Positions 26,121-34,967 of a stretch of 64,000 nt of DNA are shown one piece after another (the first letter of the stretch is position 1; each line of letters opens with the position of its first letter). Made by a program: the position numbers and the translations under genes. The notes under the pieces were generated by a model, which ran no database searches, had not been told where the DNA came from, and saw only the letters and a list, made by a program, of their open reading frames with translations. Source of the stretch: Flavobacterium urocaniciphilum (GTDB taxonomy: Bacteria > Bacteroidota > Bacteroidia > Flavobacteriales > Flavobacteriaceae); assembly GCF_900110615.1 (NCBI RefSeq), contig NZ_FOEI01000001.1:682001-746000 (forward strand). The letters run 5' to 3'.

Positions 26121-27077
26121 TTATTCTTTAGTTGAAGTTTCAGTTGGAGCTACATATGGTTTGTTTTTCTTTCCAAAAACAGACACATTTACATAACGAG
26201 TTGGATTTAATCTTAAATCTTGTAATAGTAATTCTAACTCTTTAGATGTTTTTGTTAAGTTGTTATACATCGCATCATCATTTAATAATTTACCCATAGA
26301 ACCTTTTCCTTGTTCTAAATTAGTCATGATGCTATTCACATTCGTTAATGTAGTTTCTAATTTTTTTACCGTTCCTGCTAAATTTGCTTTAGCTAGTGAA
26401 TCCGTAAGTTTTGTGATATTTGCTGAAGACTTTTCAAAGTTACCAATTGTTGAACTTAATTTTGATTTGTTTTCAACAATTAAACCATTAACGTTTTTAG
26501 TCGTTACGCTTAATTCTGATAAAGTCTTTTCTAACGAAGCAATACTATTTTTAATATTATTTTGAGTTTGAGCATCTAAAGTATTATTTAATCCTTTTAC
26601 TAAAACATCAATATCATCAAGCATAATTTCGACCTTTTGCTTTACAGGAACAAATTCTTTCGCTAATTTATCTGTAAATCCAAGTGTGTTTGATGCTTTT
26701 AAAGTATCTCCAGAATTTGTATAATTTTGATCTGAAAAATTATTTAGAATAGCAATTTCTCTACCACCCATTACTCCCATTCCTTGAATTTCAGCTACAC
26801 TTGATTTAGAAATTTTCACATCATCATTAGTAATAGCCATTTCAATTTTCATTTTTCCATCAGGAAGAATTTCAATTTTATTGATCTTACCAATAACTAA
26901 ACCATTTAATGTAATTGGTGAAGATGGTGCTAAACCTGCAACATTATCGTAAAAAACATATAGTTTATTACTGTTATCAAATAAATTTTTACCCTTTAAA
27001 AAAGCAAAACCCCAGTAAAATAATACTATGGATAAAATAACTAATACCGCAACTTTAATTTCTCTACTTATTTTCAT
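26121..27077 (-). CDS. MCE-family (MlaD-like) lipid transport protein
   Basis: 318 residues: one N-terminal transmembrane helix (about 8-28), an MCE domain (about 38-115; FYDNVAGLAPSSPITLNGLVIGKI and GMGVMGGREIAIL), then a long helical, coiled-coil-like region rich in Asn, Ser, Thr and Lys. MCE proteins form rings that move phospholipids between membranes, normally with an MlaE permease and MlaF ATPase, which are not adjacent here. A small hairpin (ATTACC/GGTAAT, 27113-27131) lies in the gap between it and the amidase pair. Confidence 0.87.
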   Translation of the reverse strand: MKISREIKVAVLVILSIVLFYWGFAFLKGKNLFDNSNKLYVFYDNVAGLAPSSPITLNGLVIGKINKIEILPDGKMKIEMAITNDDVKISKSSVAEIQGMGVMGGREIAILNNFSDQNYTNSGDTLKASNTLGFTDKLAKEFVPVKQKVEIMLDDIDVLVKGLNNTLDAQTQNNIKNSIASLEKTLSELSVTTKNVNGLIVENKSKLSSTIGNFEKSSANITKLTDSLAKANLAGTVKKLETTLTNVNSIMTNLEQGKGSMGKLLNDDAMYNNLTKTSKELELLLQDLRLNPTRYVNVSVFGKKNKPYVAPTETSTKE

Positions 27078-27171
27078 ATATGATTTATATATTTCTAAGA
27101 ATCTTTTAAATGATTACCAAAATGAGGTAATTTCAATTTTACAAATTAATTAAAAACAAAAATAGGAATAT

Positions 27172-28284
27172 TTATTTGATTGCCTCGCTTAATTTAATTT
27201 TTTTGCCATTTTTTGAAGGTACTATAAAAGAAGAAGTGTAACCTTTAGCTTTTGCTTCTTCTAATAGTTGTTTGGCAGTAGAATATGATTCAGTTTGACC
27301 ATAAAAATATTTATAAATTGAATTTTCTTTTTCAATTGTAATATTTTTTAATCCTTTAAAGTTTTGAGGTAACGTTTCTAATTTCTTACCACTTGCAGAA
27401 ATTTGAATTTTAAAAGTCACACCATCAATTGCTGTTTTATTATCATTATTAACAACTTTATTTTCTGTTTTTTTAGGTGTTTCTTTTTTTGGCTCTTCTT
27501 TTTTAGGAGTTGTTACTGCTTCATTTTTAAAAAACTCATCTCTATATCCTAAAATAGCTGTTGATATTGCTTGTGCTAATTTATCTTGACCATCTTCAGA
27601 ATTTAAAAAAGCACCTTCGTTTTTATTTGAAACGAATCCCATTTCAATAAGCACTCTCGGCATGATAATTTTTCTCAAAACTAGAAATCCAGCTTGTTTT
27701 ACTCCTCTATTTTTATTGGGTGTGAATTTTGTAAAAGCTTGTTGTACTTTACCTGCAATATCGATACTTTGTTGCAAGTTTTCTTCTTGCATAATTGAAA
27801 TTCCAATTACTGATTCTGGTTTATTTGGATCGAAACCGTCGTATTTAATTTTATAATCACTTTCTAAAGTAACAACAGCATTTTCCTTTTTAGCAACTTC
27901 TAAATTAGCCGCATTTTTGGTAATACCCATTACATACGTTTCATTACCAGAAGCGCCTTCATTAGCATTAGCATTACAATGCATTGAAACAAATAAATGC
28001 CCTTTAGAACGATTAGCTATGTTGGCTCTTTCATCTAATTCTACAAAAACATCAGTTTTTCTGGTATATACTACTTCTATATTAGATTCTTTCGATAAAA
28101 TTTCACCAACTTTTAAAACTGTATTTAAGGAGATTTTCTTTTCGATATTTCCATGATACGTAGCACCATAGTCTTTTCCACCATGACCCGCATCTAAAAC
28201 AACTTTAAATTTTTTGGTTTGAGATTGAACTGAAATTGAAAATATTATAAATAAAAATACCTGTGCTACTCTAATCATTTGCAT
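27172..28284 (-). CDS. N-acetylmuramoyl-L-alanine amidase (paralogue 2)
   Basis: 370-residue exported Amidase_3 enzyme that cuts the lactyl-amide bond between MurNAc and the stem peptide. Signal peptide at about 1-22. Catalytic zinc ligands are in VLDAGHGGKDYGA, the following IEKKISL Glu and VSMHCNAN; the catalytic Glu is in LIEMGFVSN. After a Lys/Thr/Pro-rich linker (about 245-280) comes a small C-terminal SPOR-like domain (FKIQISASGKKLETLPQNF). Its start codon overlaps the stop of the upstream paralogue as TAATG, so the two are translationally coupled; an alternative ATG lies two codons in. Confidence 0.92.
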   Translation of the reverse strand: MQMIRVAQVFLFIIFSISVQSQTKKFKVVLDAGHGGKDYGATYHGNIEKKISLNTVLKVGEILSKESNIEVVYTRKTDVFVELDERANIANRSKGHLFVSMHCNANANEGASGNETYVMGITKNAANLEVAKKENAVVTLESDYKIKYDGFDPNKPESVIGISIMQEENLQQSIDIAGKVQQAFTKFTPNKNRGVKQAGFLVLRKIIMPRVLIEMGFVSNKNEGAFLNSEDGQDKLAQAISTAILGYRDEFFKNEAVTTPKKEEPKKETPKKTENKVVNNDNKTAIDGVTFKIQISASGKKLETLPQNFKGLKNITIEKENSIYKYFYGQTESYSTAKQLLEEAKAKGYTSSFIVPSKNGKKIKLSEAIK

Positions 28285-29387
28285 TATTTTGATTCTACTA
28301 TAAAAGCAGATTTATATCCTTTTAACTTGGCTTCGGCTAATAGTTTTTTACAATTTTCCATACTTCCTTCACCATAATAATATTTATATCCACCGTTAAT
28401 TTCGGCAACTGTAATATTACTTAATCCGTTGAAGTTTTCTGGTAATAATTCTAATTTTTTAGTACTAAAACTAATTTGTACTTTATATTTTGGACCTACA
28501 ATAGTATCTTTAATTACAGTATCATTAGTAATAGTAGTAGCTGTAGAATCTTTTGAAACTTCCACAATAGGTTTAACTATTACAGGTTCTTCAATTTTAG
28601 GTTCTTTAATATCTAAAGGAAAAATCTCAGTTGTTGTTTCTTTAATTTGATCTTTATATTCTATAATTGATTTTGCAATAATTTGAGAATAATTACTCTT
28701 TCCTTCTTCCGATTTCATATATCTTGATTCGGCATAATTAGATAAAAATCCTAATTCAATAAGGACACCAGGCATAACTGTTGCGTCTAAAACCCATAAT
28801 GGCTGTTGATGCATCCCTAAATCTTTTCTTTTCAAATTATTTTTAAAACCACTTTGAACTTTACTAGCAAAATCGATACTTTGTAATAATGATTCTTCTT
28901 GTAAAATTTTTAAACCAATTTGTGTTTGAGGATTATTTGGATCAAATCCTTGATAGGTCTTTTTATAATCTTCTTCTTGAAAAATTACAGCATTCTCTGT
29001 TTTAGCAATTTCAAAATTCATATTCGAACGAGACAAACCCATAACAAGCGTCATAGAGCCATATGGTGTAGCTGAAACAGATGAATTACAGTGAACCGAA
29101 ACGAATAAATCTGCTTCAAAATCATTAGCAATTTTCGCTCTATCTTTTAAAGGAATAAATACATCCGTAGTTCGAGTATATTTAATATCGAAATCTGGAT
29201 ATTTTTCTAATAATTTTCCAATCCTTAATATTACATCTAAGGCAATTTCTTTTTCAATACAACCATTTTTTTGTGCTCCAGGATCTTTTCCTCCATGGCC
29301 AGCATCTAATACAATTTTAAATTTCTTTTCCTGAGAAAAAGAAATCATTGATATAGAGAATATTAATAATATTAAAATTTTTTTCAT
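28284..29387 (-). CDS. N-acetylmuramoyl-L-alanine amidase (paralogue 1)
   Basis: 367-residue exported Amidase_3 enzyme, same architecture as its downstream neighbour: signal peptide (about 1-18), zinc site VLDAGHGGKDPGA / IEKEIAL / VSVHCNSS, catalytic Glu in LIELGFLSN, a linker rich in Thr, Val and Ile (about 250-300), and a C-terminal SPOR-like domain (YKVQISFSTKKLELLPENF). The linkers differ much more than the domains, as expected for an old tandem duplication. First gene of the amidase pair. The short gap to the MCE gene suggests one envelope-related transcript. Confidence 0.92.
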   Translation of the reverse strand: MKKILILLIFSISMISFSQEKKFKIVLDAGHGGKDPGAQKNGCIEKEIALDVILRIGKLLEKYPDFDIKYTRTTDVFIPLKDRAKIANDFEADLFVSVHCNSSVSATPYGSMTLVMGLSRSNMNFEIAKTENAVIFQEEDYKKTYQGFDPNNPQTQIGLKILQEESLLQSIDFASKVQSGFKNNLKRKDLGMHQQPLWVLDATVMPGVLIELGFLSNYAESRYMKSEEGKSNYSQIIAKSIIEYKDQIKETTTEIFPLDIKEPKIEEPVIVKPIVEVSKDSTATTITNDTVIKDTIVGPKYKVQISFSTKKLELLPENFNGLSNITVAEINGGYKYYYGEGSMENCKKLLAEAKLKGYKSAFIVESK

Positions 29388-29419
29388 TTGGGCTGAATTT
29401 ATTTATTCAGAATTTTATT

Positions 29420-29427
29420 CAAATCTA
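29420..29427 (-). promoter_or_regulatory. Candidate -7 box for the amidase pair
   Basis: TAGATTTG on the minus strand, exact TAnnTTTG match, 32 bases before the ATG at 29387. A small palindrome CTGAAT-N6-ATTCAG (29393-29410) lies in the predicted leader. Confidence 0.45.
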
Positions 29428-29485
29428 GTGTACGTATAAATAGTTATAATTTTATTAAATACTTATTTTTAACAAAAAATATACG

Positions 29486-29493
29486 TAAGTTTG
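29486..29493 (+). promoter_or_regulatory. Candidate -7 box for lptD
   Basis: TAAGTTTG, exact TAnnTTTG match, 47 bases before the TTG start at 29541. A second match, TAGATTTG (29536-29543), overlaps that start. Confidence 0.35.
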
Positions 29494-29540
29494 ACCCATC
29501 AAAAATCAAACCATTTTTTACAAAAATAGTATTTATAGAT

Positions 29541-32159
29541 TTGAGTACAAAGATTAATCATATCGTTTTTTTTATTTTTTTTCTAATTGCGTGTAATTCA
29601 GAAATTTACTCACAAAACACTAAACCTAAAGACAGTGCAGAAGTGAATGTAAAAGAAATCATTGCAAATAAAAAAACCATCCAAAACGACTCCAATAAAA
29701 AACCTCTTTTAGAAGGAATTGTTAAAAGGTCTGCAAAAGATTACGAAAAACTTGACCAACGCAAGAAAAAATTAACGTTATATAATCAAGCTGAATTATA
29801 TTATCAAGATTTTGAATTAAAATCGGGTATAATTGTTTTAGACTATGAAAAAAGCGAAGTGTATGCTGGTAGATTAAAAGACAGTACAGGAAAATATATT
29901 CAATATCCAGTTTTTAAGCAAGGCCAAAATGTTATTGAACCAGATTCAATTCGTTTTAATACTAAAACAGGGAAAGCCTTAATTTGGAATACAAAAACAA
30001 AACAAGGGGAAATGAATATTATGTCTGAAATTTCTAAAAGAGAAAATGATTCGGTATTATTTTTCCAAAAGGCACGTTTTACAACTTCTACAAATTTAGA
30101 AGATCCAGAATATTATTTTCTTGCCTACAAAGCTAAAATGGTTCCGAAAAAGAAATTCGTAACCGGATTAACTCATATGTATATTGCAAATGTCCCTACT
30201 CCTATTGGTGTACCTTTTGCATTTTTTCCAATGACTGATAAAAATACTTCTGGAATTATTATTCCAACACCAGGTCAAAATAATGATAGAGGTTATTTCC
30301 TTCAAAATGGTGGGTATTATTTTGCTTTGAGTGATTATTATGATTTAGCTATTTTAGGAGATTATTATACGAATGGTAGTTATGCATTAAGAACAGAATC
30401 TGCTTATGCAAAGCGATACAAATTCAATGGAAATGTTCAATTTAGATATGAAAATCAGGTTTTAGGAGAAAAAGGATTTCCTGGATATTTAAGATCTAAT
30501 CAATACAATATTCAGTGGACTCATAATCAAGATGCTAAAGCTTCTGCTAATTCAAGATTTTCATCTTCCGTAAACTTTGGTAGTAGCAAATATTTTAGAC
30601 AATCGATAAATATGCTAAATGTTGGTTCGAATTTAACTAATACTATGAGTTCGTCTATTAGTTATTCTAAAACAATACCTTCTTTACCATCAATAAATTT
30701 TTCTGTTGCTTTAACTCACAATCAAAACACAAATAATGAAGTTGTTAATTTAACATTGCCTTCATTTAATGCAAGTGTTGATAATATTTTTCCTTTTGCA
30801 AAACAAGATGATATCAAAAAAGGTTTTTTTCAAAATATTAATTTTCAGTACAATATAAAAGGTGAAAACAAAATAAAAACTACTGAAGATGCAATGTTCA
30901 AATCACAAATGTTTGAAAATGCTTTATCAGGAATTTCACATTCAATTCCACTTACCACAAATTTTAAGTTATTCAGATATTTTAGTGTAACAACAGGTAC
31001 TAATTATACTGAAAATTGGGTTTTTAATACAACTGAAAAATCATATAATTCTTCAACTGATTTAATTGAAGATAAAAGAATTAATGGGTTTGAATCTTTT
31101 AGAACGTATAATTTTACTTCAAGTATTGGAACTACAATTTATGGTACTTATACTTTTAAAGAAACAAGTAAAATAAAAGGAATTAGACATTTGATGAAAC
31201 CTTCTATCGGTTATGGATATGCGCCAAGTTTTGACAAATACTACAATACCTTTTTAAATAAATTAGGTCAATTCGAAAGTTATTCAAGATTTGAAAATTC
31301 ATTGTATAACGCACCAGTATTAGGAATTAATAATTCTATTAATTTTAGATTAGAAAACTCTTTAGAAGCAAAAGTAATTGATAAAAAAAGTACTAAAGGA
31401 GAAACTAAAAAAATATCCTTATTAAACCAATTTAACTTAGATGTTGGGTATAACTTTGCAGCAGAAGAATTTAAAATGACTAATATTGGATTAATTGGTG
31501 GTACAACTTTATTAGATAATAAGTTACAAATTAATTTCAATGCAACTTTTGATCCATATGATTTAGATGAAAACAATAATAAAATAAATGAATTTGCTAT
31601 AAGCAATGGAAATGGATTAGCAAGAATGGTTAATTCTGGAATTAATTTAATTTACTCTGTCTCAAATAATGATTTTAGTAATTCAAAAGAATCAAAACAA
31701 ACAGTTCAAAATGGAGGAAGAAGTGATGATTTATTTGGAACTGCAAAAGATTTAAGCAACCAAAATGAAAGTCTATTTAAAAAAGATGATGCGCAAAATA
31801 AATTAACTGAATTATATAATTATAAATTTCCTTGGGATTTACGAATAGGTTATACATTGACATTTTCAAACAATGAAAATAATAGAAAAATAGAAAACAA
31901 TTCCTTAATGTTTTCTGGAAATATCGATTTAGCTGTTAGATGGAAATTTAATTTTAATTCAGGATACGATTTTGCTCAAAAAGGTATCATTTTTACAAAC
32001 CTTGGTTTTGAAAGAGACTTAGAAAGCTGGAGAATGAGCTTTAATATTGTACCTATTGGTATTTATTCGTATTGGAATTTCTTTATCGGAATTAAATCTT
32101 CTATGTTAAGCGATATTAAGTGGGATAAACGAAAATTACCAGATCCAAGGTTGAGATAG
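29541..32159 (+). CDS. lptD: LPS-assembly outer-membrane protein LptD (OstA-like)
   Basis: 872 residues. A signal peptide (about 1-25), then an OstA/LptA-like beta-jellyroll (about 60-190, with LTLYNQAELYYQDFELKSGIIVLDYEKSEVYA), then a large beta-barrel with many Asn/Ser-rich strands. This is the Bacteroidota form of LptD, which inserts lipopolysaccharide into the outer leaflet. The start is uncertain: no ATG lies near the signal peptide, so the TTG at 29541 is proposed, although it coincides with a TAGATTTG box; ATT at 29553 is another possibility. Confidence 0.87.
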   Translation: MSTKINHIVFFIFFLIACNSEIYSQNTKPKDSAEVNVKEIIANKKTIQNDSNKKPLLEGIVKRSAKDYEKLDQRKKKLTLYNQAELYYQDFELKSGIIVLDYEKSEVYAGRLKDSTGKYIQYPVFKQGQNVIEPDSIRFNTKTGKALIWNTKTKQGEMNIMSEISKRENDSVLFFQKARFTTSTNLEDPEYYFLAYKAKMVPKKKFVTGLTHMYIANVPTPIGVPFAFFPMTDKNTSGIIIPTPGQNNDRGYFLQNGGYYFALSDYYDLAILGDYYTNGSYALRTESAYAKRYKFNGNVQFRYENQVLGEKGFPGYLRSNQYNIQWTHNQDAKASANSRFSSSVNFGSSKYFRQSINMLNVGSNLTNTMSSSISYSKTIPSLPSINFSVALTHNQNTNNEVVNLTLPSFNASVDNIFPFAKQDDIKKGFFQNINFQYNIKGENKIKTTEDAMFKSQMFENALSGISHSIPLTTNFKLFRYFSVTTGTNYTENWVFNTTEKSYNSSTDLIEDKRINGFESFRTYNFTSSIGTTIYGTYTFKETSKIKGIRHLMKPSIGYGYAPSFDKYYNTFLNKLGQFESYSRFENSLYNAPVLGINNSINFRLENSLEAKVIDKKSTKGETKKISLLNQFNLDVGYNFAAEEFKMTNIGLIGGTTLLDNKLQINFNATFDPYDLDENNNKINEFAISNGNGLARMVNSGINLIYSVSNNDFSNSKESKQTVQNGGRSDDLFGTAKDLSNQNESLFKKDDAQNKLTELYNYKFPWDLRIGYTLTFSNNENNRKIENNSLMFSGNIDLAVRWKFNFNSGYDFAQKGIIFTNLGFERDLESWRMSFNIVPIGIYSYWNFFIGIKSSMLSDIKWDKRKLPDPRLR

Positions 32160-32204
32160 TATCTGAAATTAGAATTTAGAATTTAGAAAAAAACAATATA
32201 TTTT

Positions 32205-32585
32205 ATGAAAAAAATCATTTTTACTGACAAAGCTCCAGCTCCAATCGGACCTTATAATCAAGCTGTTTTATTTGGAAATACTTTATATACTTCTGGACAA
32301 ATTGCTATAAATCCAGCTAATGGTGAATTAGTTTTAGATACGATTGAAGATGAAACTAAATTAGTAATGGAAAACTTAAAAGCGGTATTAGAAGCAGCTG
32401 ATATGACTTTTGAAAACGTGGTTAAAGTTTCAATTTTCATTAGCGATATGAATAATTTCGCGAAGATTAATGCTGTTTACGGTTCGTATTTTAATGAAGC
32501 GACTGCACCAGCTAGAGAAACTGTTCAAGTAGCTTGTTTACCTAAAAATGTGAATGTAGAAATTTCTGCAATAGCGATTAAATAA
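32205..32585 (+). CDS. ridA: RidA family enamine/imine deaminase
   Basis: 126-residue YjgF/RidA protein that hydrolyses reactive enamines and imines such as 2-aminoacrylate. The signature is complete: APAPIGPYNQAV at the N-terminus, GNTLYTSGQI, and the C-terminal APARETVQVACLPKNVNVEISAIA including the substrate-binding Arg of PARE. Normal length. The 45-base spacer to lptD contains the word TTAGAATTTAGAATTTAG. Confidence 0.93.
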   Translation: MKKIIFTDKAPAPIGPYNQAVLFGNTLYTSGQIAINPANGELVLDTIEDETKLVMENLKAVLEAADMTFENVVKVSIFISDMNNFAKINAVYGSYFNEATAPARETVQVACLPKNVNVEISAIAIK

Positions 32586-32606
32586 ACACTTTAATAGAAA
32601 TATAAG

Positions 32607-32642
32607 AATCCTCATTTTAGTTATAGAATGAGGATTTTTTTA
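32607..32642 (+). terminator. Terminator after ridA
   Basis: AATCCTCATT (32607-32616), 10-base loop, AATGAGGATT (32627-32636), then a T run. Confidence 0.85.
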
Positions 32643-32671
32643 TATTTACAAATGAACTAATAATTCCATAA

Positions 32672-33190
32672 ATGATAACTCCAACCCTATCTAAAGTTTC
32701 GGTTAATGATTTAATTGCTTTACAAAAAATTAGCAAGCAAACGTTTTATGAAACTTTTTCAGCATTTAATTCTGAAGAAAATATGAAGGATTATTTAGAT
32801 AATAGTTTTTCATTGGAAAAATTAACGGATGAATTCAACAATCCGAATTCGGAGTTTTATTTTGCTAATTTAAATAATGAAGTTATTGGTTATTTGAAAA
32901 TTAATTTTGCAGATTCACAAACAGAATTACAAGATAATAATTCACTTGAAATTGAACGCATATATGTTTCTCAAGAATTTCATGGGAAAAATATTGGCAA
33001 ATTATTGTTTGATAAATCTTTAGAAATTGCAAAAGAAAAAAAGGTGTCTTATGTTTGGTTAGGTGTTTGGGAAGAAAATCCTAGAGCCATTAGTTTTTAC
33101 AAGAAAAATGGATTTATAGAATTCGATAAACATATCTTTAAACTTGGAGATGATGAACAAACCGATTTAATGATGAAATTAATTTTATAA
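32672..33190 (+). CDS. GNAT-family N-acetyltransferase
   Basis: 172-residue acetyltransferase. Acetyl-CoA-binding motif A is visible as IERIYVSQEFHGKNIGKLLFDKSL (the Q/R-x-x-G-x-G/A variant reads HGKNIG), followed by motif B VWLGVWEENPRAISFYKKNGF. Substrate unknown. Stands alone between terminators. Confidence 0.85.
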   Translation: MITPTLSKVSVNDLIALQKISKQTFYETFSAFNSEENMKDYLDNSFSLEKLTDEFNNPNSEFYFANLNNEVIGYLKINFADSQTELQDNNSLEIERIYVSQEFHGKNIGKLLFDKSLEIAKEKKVSYVWLGVWEENPRAISFYKKNGFIEFDKHIFKLGDDEQTDLMMKLIL

Positions 33191-33223
33191 AAAAAGGAAC
33201 ATATCTATCATGTTCCTTTTTTT
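33191..33223. terminator. Bidirectional terminator between GNAT and RluD genes
   Basis: AAAAAGGAACAT (33191-33202), 7-base loop, ATGTTCCTTTTT (33210-33221). Confidence 0.88.
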
Positions 33224-33224
33224 A

Positions 33225-34268
33225 TTATTGTTCTTCATCAAATTGAACGGCTTTACTGTAGTTTCTCCATTTTTCTATACATTGTAGCATATCTTCTGGA
33301 ATGTCACTTGTAAAACGTAAAAATTCGCCCGTTTTAGGATGTTCAAAACCTAATGTTCTAGCATGTAGCGCTTGTCTTGGTAGGGTTTTAAAACAATTAT
33401 CTACAAACTGCTTGTATTTTGTAAAAGTTGTTCCTTTTAAAATTTTATCGCCACCATAACGTTCGTCATTAAATAAGGTGTGACCGATATATTTCATGTG
33501 TACACGAATTTGGTGTGTTCTACCTGTTTCCAACTGACATGAAACCACAGTTACATAACCAAATCGTTCTAAAACTTTAAAATGTGTAATAGCTGGTTTA
33601 CCTTGTTCTCCTTCAGGAAAAACATGCATTTGCATTCTGTTTATAGGATGACGATCGATGTTTCCTTCTATTGTTCCTTCGTCTTCTTCAATATTCCCCC
33701 AAACTATAGCAAAATATTCACGCTCAGAAGTTTTAGCTGCAAATTGACTCGTTAAATGCAACATCGCATCTTCTGTTTTGGCAACTACTAGTAGTCCTGA
33801 AGTATCCTTATCGATTCTATGAACTAATCCTGGTCTTTCGCTGCTGTTCATTGGTAAATTATCAAAATGATAAGCCAATGCATTAACTAAAGTACCAGAA
33901 TAATTTCCATGACCTGGATGCACAACCATTCCTGCTGGTTTGTTTACCACAATAACCTGATCGTCTTCATAAACAATATCCAAAGGAATATTTTCACCTT
34001 TTAATAGATGTTCATATGGAGGATGTTCTAGCATTACGCGAACAACATCACCTGGTTTTACTTTATAATTCGATTTTACAGCAACATCATTCACAAATAT
34101 ATTTTCTGAATCGGCTGCTTTTTGAATTTTACTTCGAGTAGTATTTTCGATAACATTCATCAAGAATTTATCGATGCGTAAGGCTTGTTGACCTTTCGCT
34201 ATTTCAAACCGATGGTGTTCGTATAAATCATCTTCGGCATTTTCATTATCTTCAAAAAACTCTTGCAT
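33225..34268 (-). CDS. RluA/RluD-family pseudouridine synthase
   Basis: 347 residues with an N-terminal S4 RNA-binding domain (about 28-90, LRIDKFLMNVIENTTRSKIQKAADSENIFVN) and a pseudouridine synthase domain whose catalytic Asp is in HRIDKDTSGLLVVAK at about 149. Length and domains fit RluD, which modifies helix 69 of 23S rRNA. Its ATG overlaps the stop of the PASTA gene as TAATG, a coupling conserved in flavobacteria. Confidence 0.92.
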   Translation of the reverse strand: MQEFFEDNENAEDDLYEHHRFEIAKGQQALRIDKFLMNVIENTTRSKIQKAADSENIFVNDVAVKSNYKVKPGDVVRVMLEHPPYEHLLKGENIPLDIVYEDDQVIVVNKPAGMVVHPGHGNYSGTLVNALAYHFDNLPMNSSERPGLVHRIDKDTSGLLVVAKTEDAMLHLTSQFAAKTSEREYFAIVWGNIEEDEGTIEGNIDRHPINRMQMHVFPEGEQGKPAITHFKVLERFGYVTVVSCQLETGRTHQIRVHMKYIGHTLFNDERYGGDKILKGTTFTKYKQFVDNCFKTLPRQALHARTLGFEHPKTGEFLRFTSDIPEDMLQCIEKWRNYSKAVQFDEEQ

Positions 34269-34888
34269 TAGTGTGTCGTATCTTTTTCAATTTCTTGTTG
34301 ATCCATATTTAAAGAATCTAATTCTTCTTCTTTAAATAAGTCTTTTCCATCACCTAATACAAAATCAATTTTAGAATTTTTCATAAGCTTATCTCCTGCT
34401 TTCACTGGTTTTCCATTACATGAAACTTCTAAAACAATATCTTTAGCTATGTTTGGAACATATTTTAATTCACCTTCTACTAAACCTAAAGCTCTTAATG
34501 TATTTGTAGCCTGACGGAATGTTTTATCTTTTAAATCAGGGAAAGTTACCATGGCAAATCCACCAGCATTTAATTTTACATATATTTTTCTTCCGTCTTT
34601 TACTTTTGAACCTGCAATTGGATCTTGTTCAACAATTGAATAAGGAGGAAATTCTGGTCTAAAATCTACCGTGTCTAATAAGAAAACTTCCAAACCTTCA
34701 TCGTCTAATTTTTCTTCTGCAACTTCTAATTTCATTTTAGACAAATTCGGAACTGTAATTTCCTCACCGTGATTAGTACTAAAATCTAGAAATTTTACAA
34801 ATGCAACTAAAAACAACACTACAATAATAAGTGCGATAAATAAATTCTTGAAAAACGTAAAACTGAATAAAAACTTTTTGAAGCTCAT
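34268..34888 (-). CDS. PASTA-domain membrane protein
   Basis: 206 residues: one N-terminal transmembrane helix (about 15-40) and then two to three PASTA repeats facing the periplasm (TVPNLSKMKLEVAEEKLDDEGLE; PPYSIVEQDPIAGSKVKDGR; TFPDLKDKTFRQATNTLRALGL). PASTA domains bind cell-wall fragments. No kinase domain is attached. The ATG at 34888 is preferred because the in-frame TTG at 34906 lies inside a TATATTTG promoter box. Confidence 0.88.
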   Translation of the reverse strand: MSFKKFLFSFTFFKNLFIALIIVVLFLVAFVKFLDFSTNHGEEITVPNLSKMKLEVAEEKLDDEGLEVFLLDTVDFRPEFPPYSIVEQDPIAGSKVKDGRKIYVKLNAGGFAMVTFPDLKDKTFRQATNTLRALGLVEGELKYVPNIAKDIVLEVSCNGKPVKAGDKLMKNSKIDFVLGDGKDLFKEEELDSLNMDQQEIEKDTTH

Positions 34889-34903
34889 TGAAATAAATTT
34901 TAG

Positions 34904-34911
34904 CAAATATA
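34904..34911 (-). promoter_or_regulatory. Candidate -7 box for PASTA-rluD
   Basis: TATATTTG on the minus strand, exact TAnnTTTG match, 15 bases before the ATG at 34888. Confidence 0.5.
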
Positions 34912-34933
34912 CTAAAAGTAATACATTTTATAA

Positions 34934-34941
34934 TAATTTTG
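34934..34941 (+). promoter_or_regulatory. Candidate -7 box for ddl
   Basis: TAATTTTG, exact TAnnTTTG match, 26 bases before the ATG at 34968; divergent from the PASTA promoter. Confidence 0.45.
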
Positions 34942-34967
34942 TATAAAACCGATTTAATTAAAATTTT

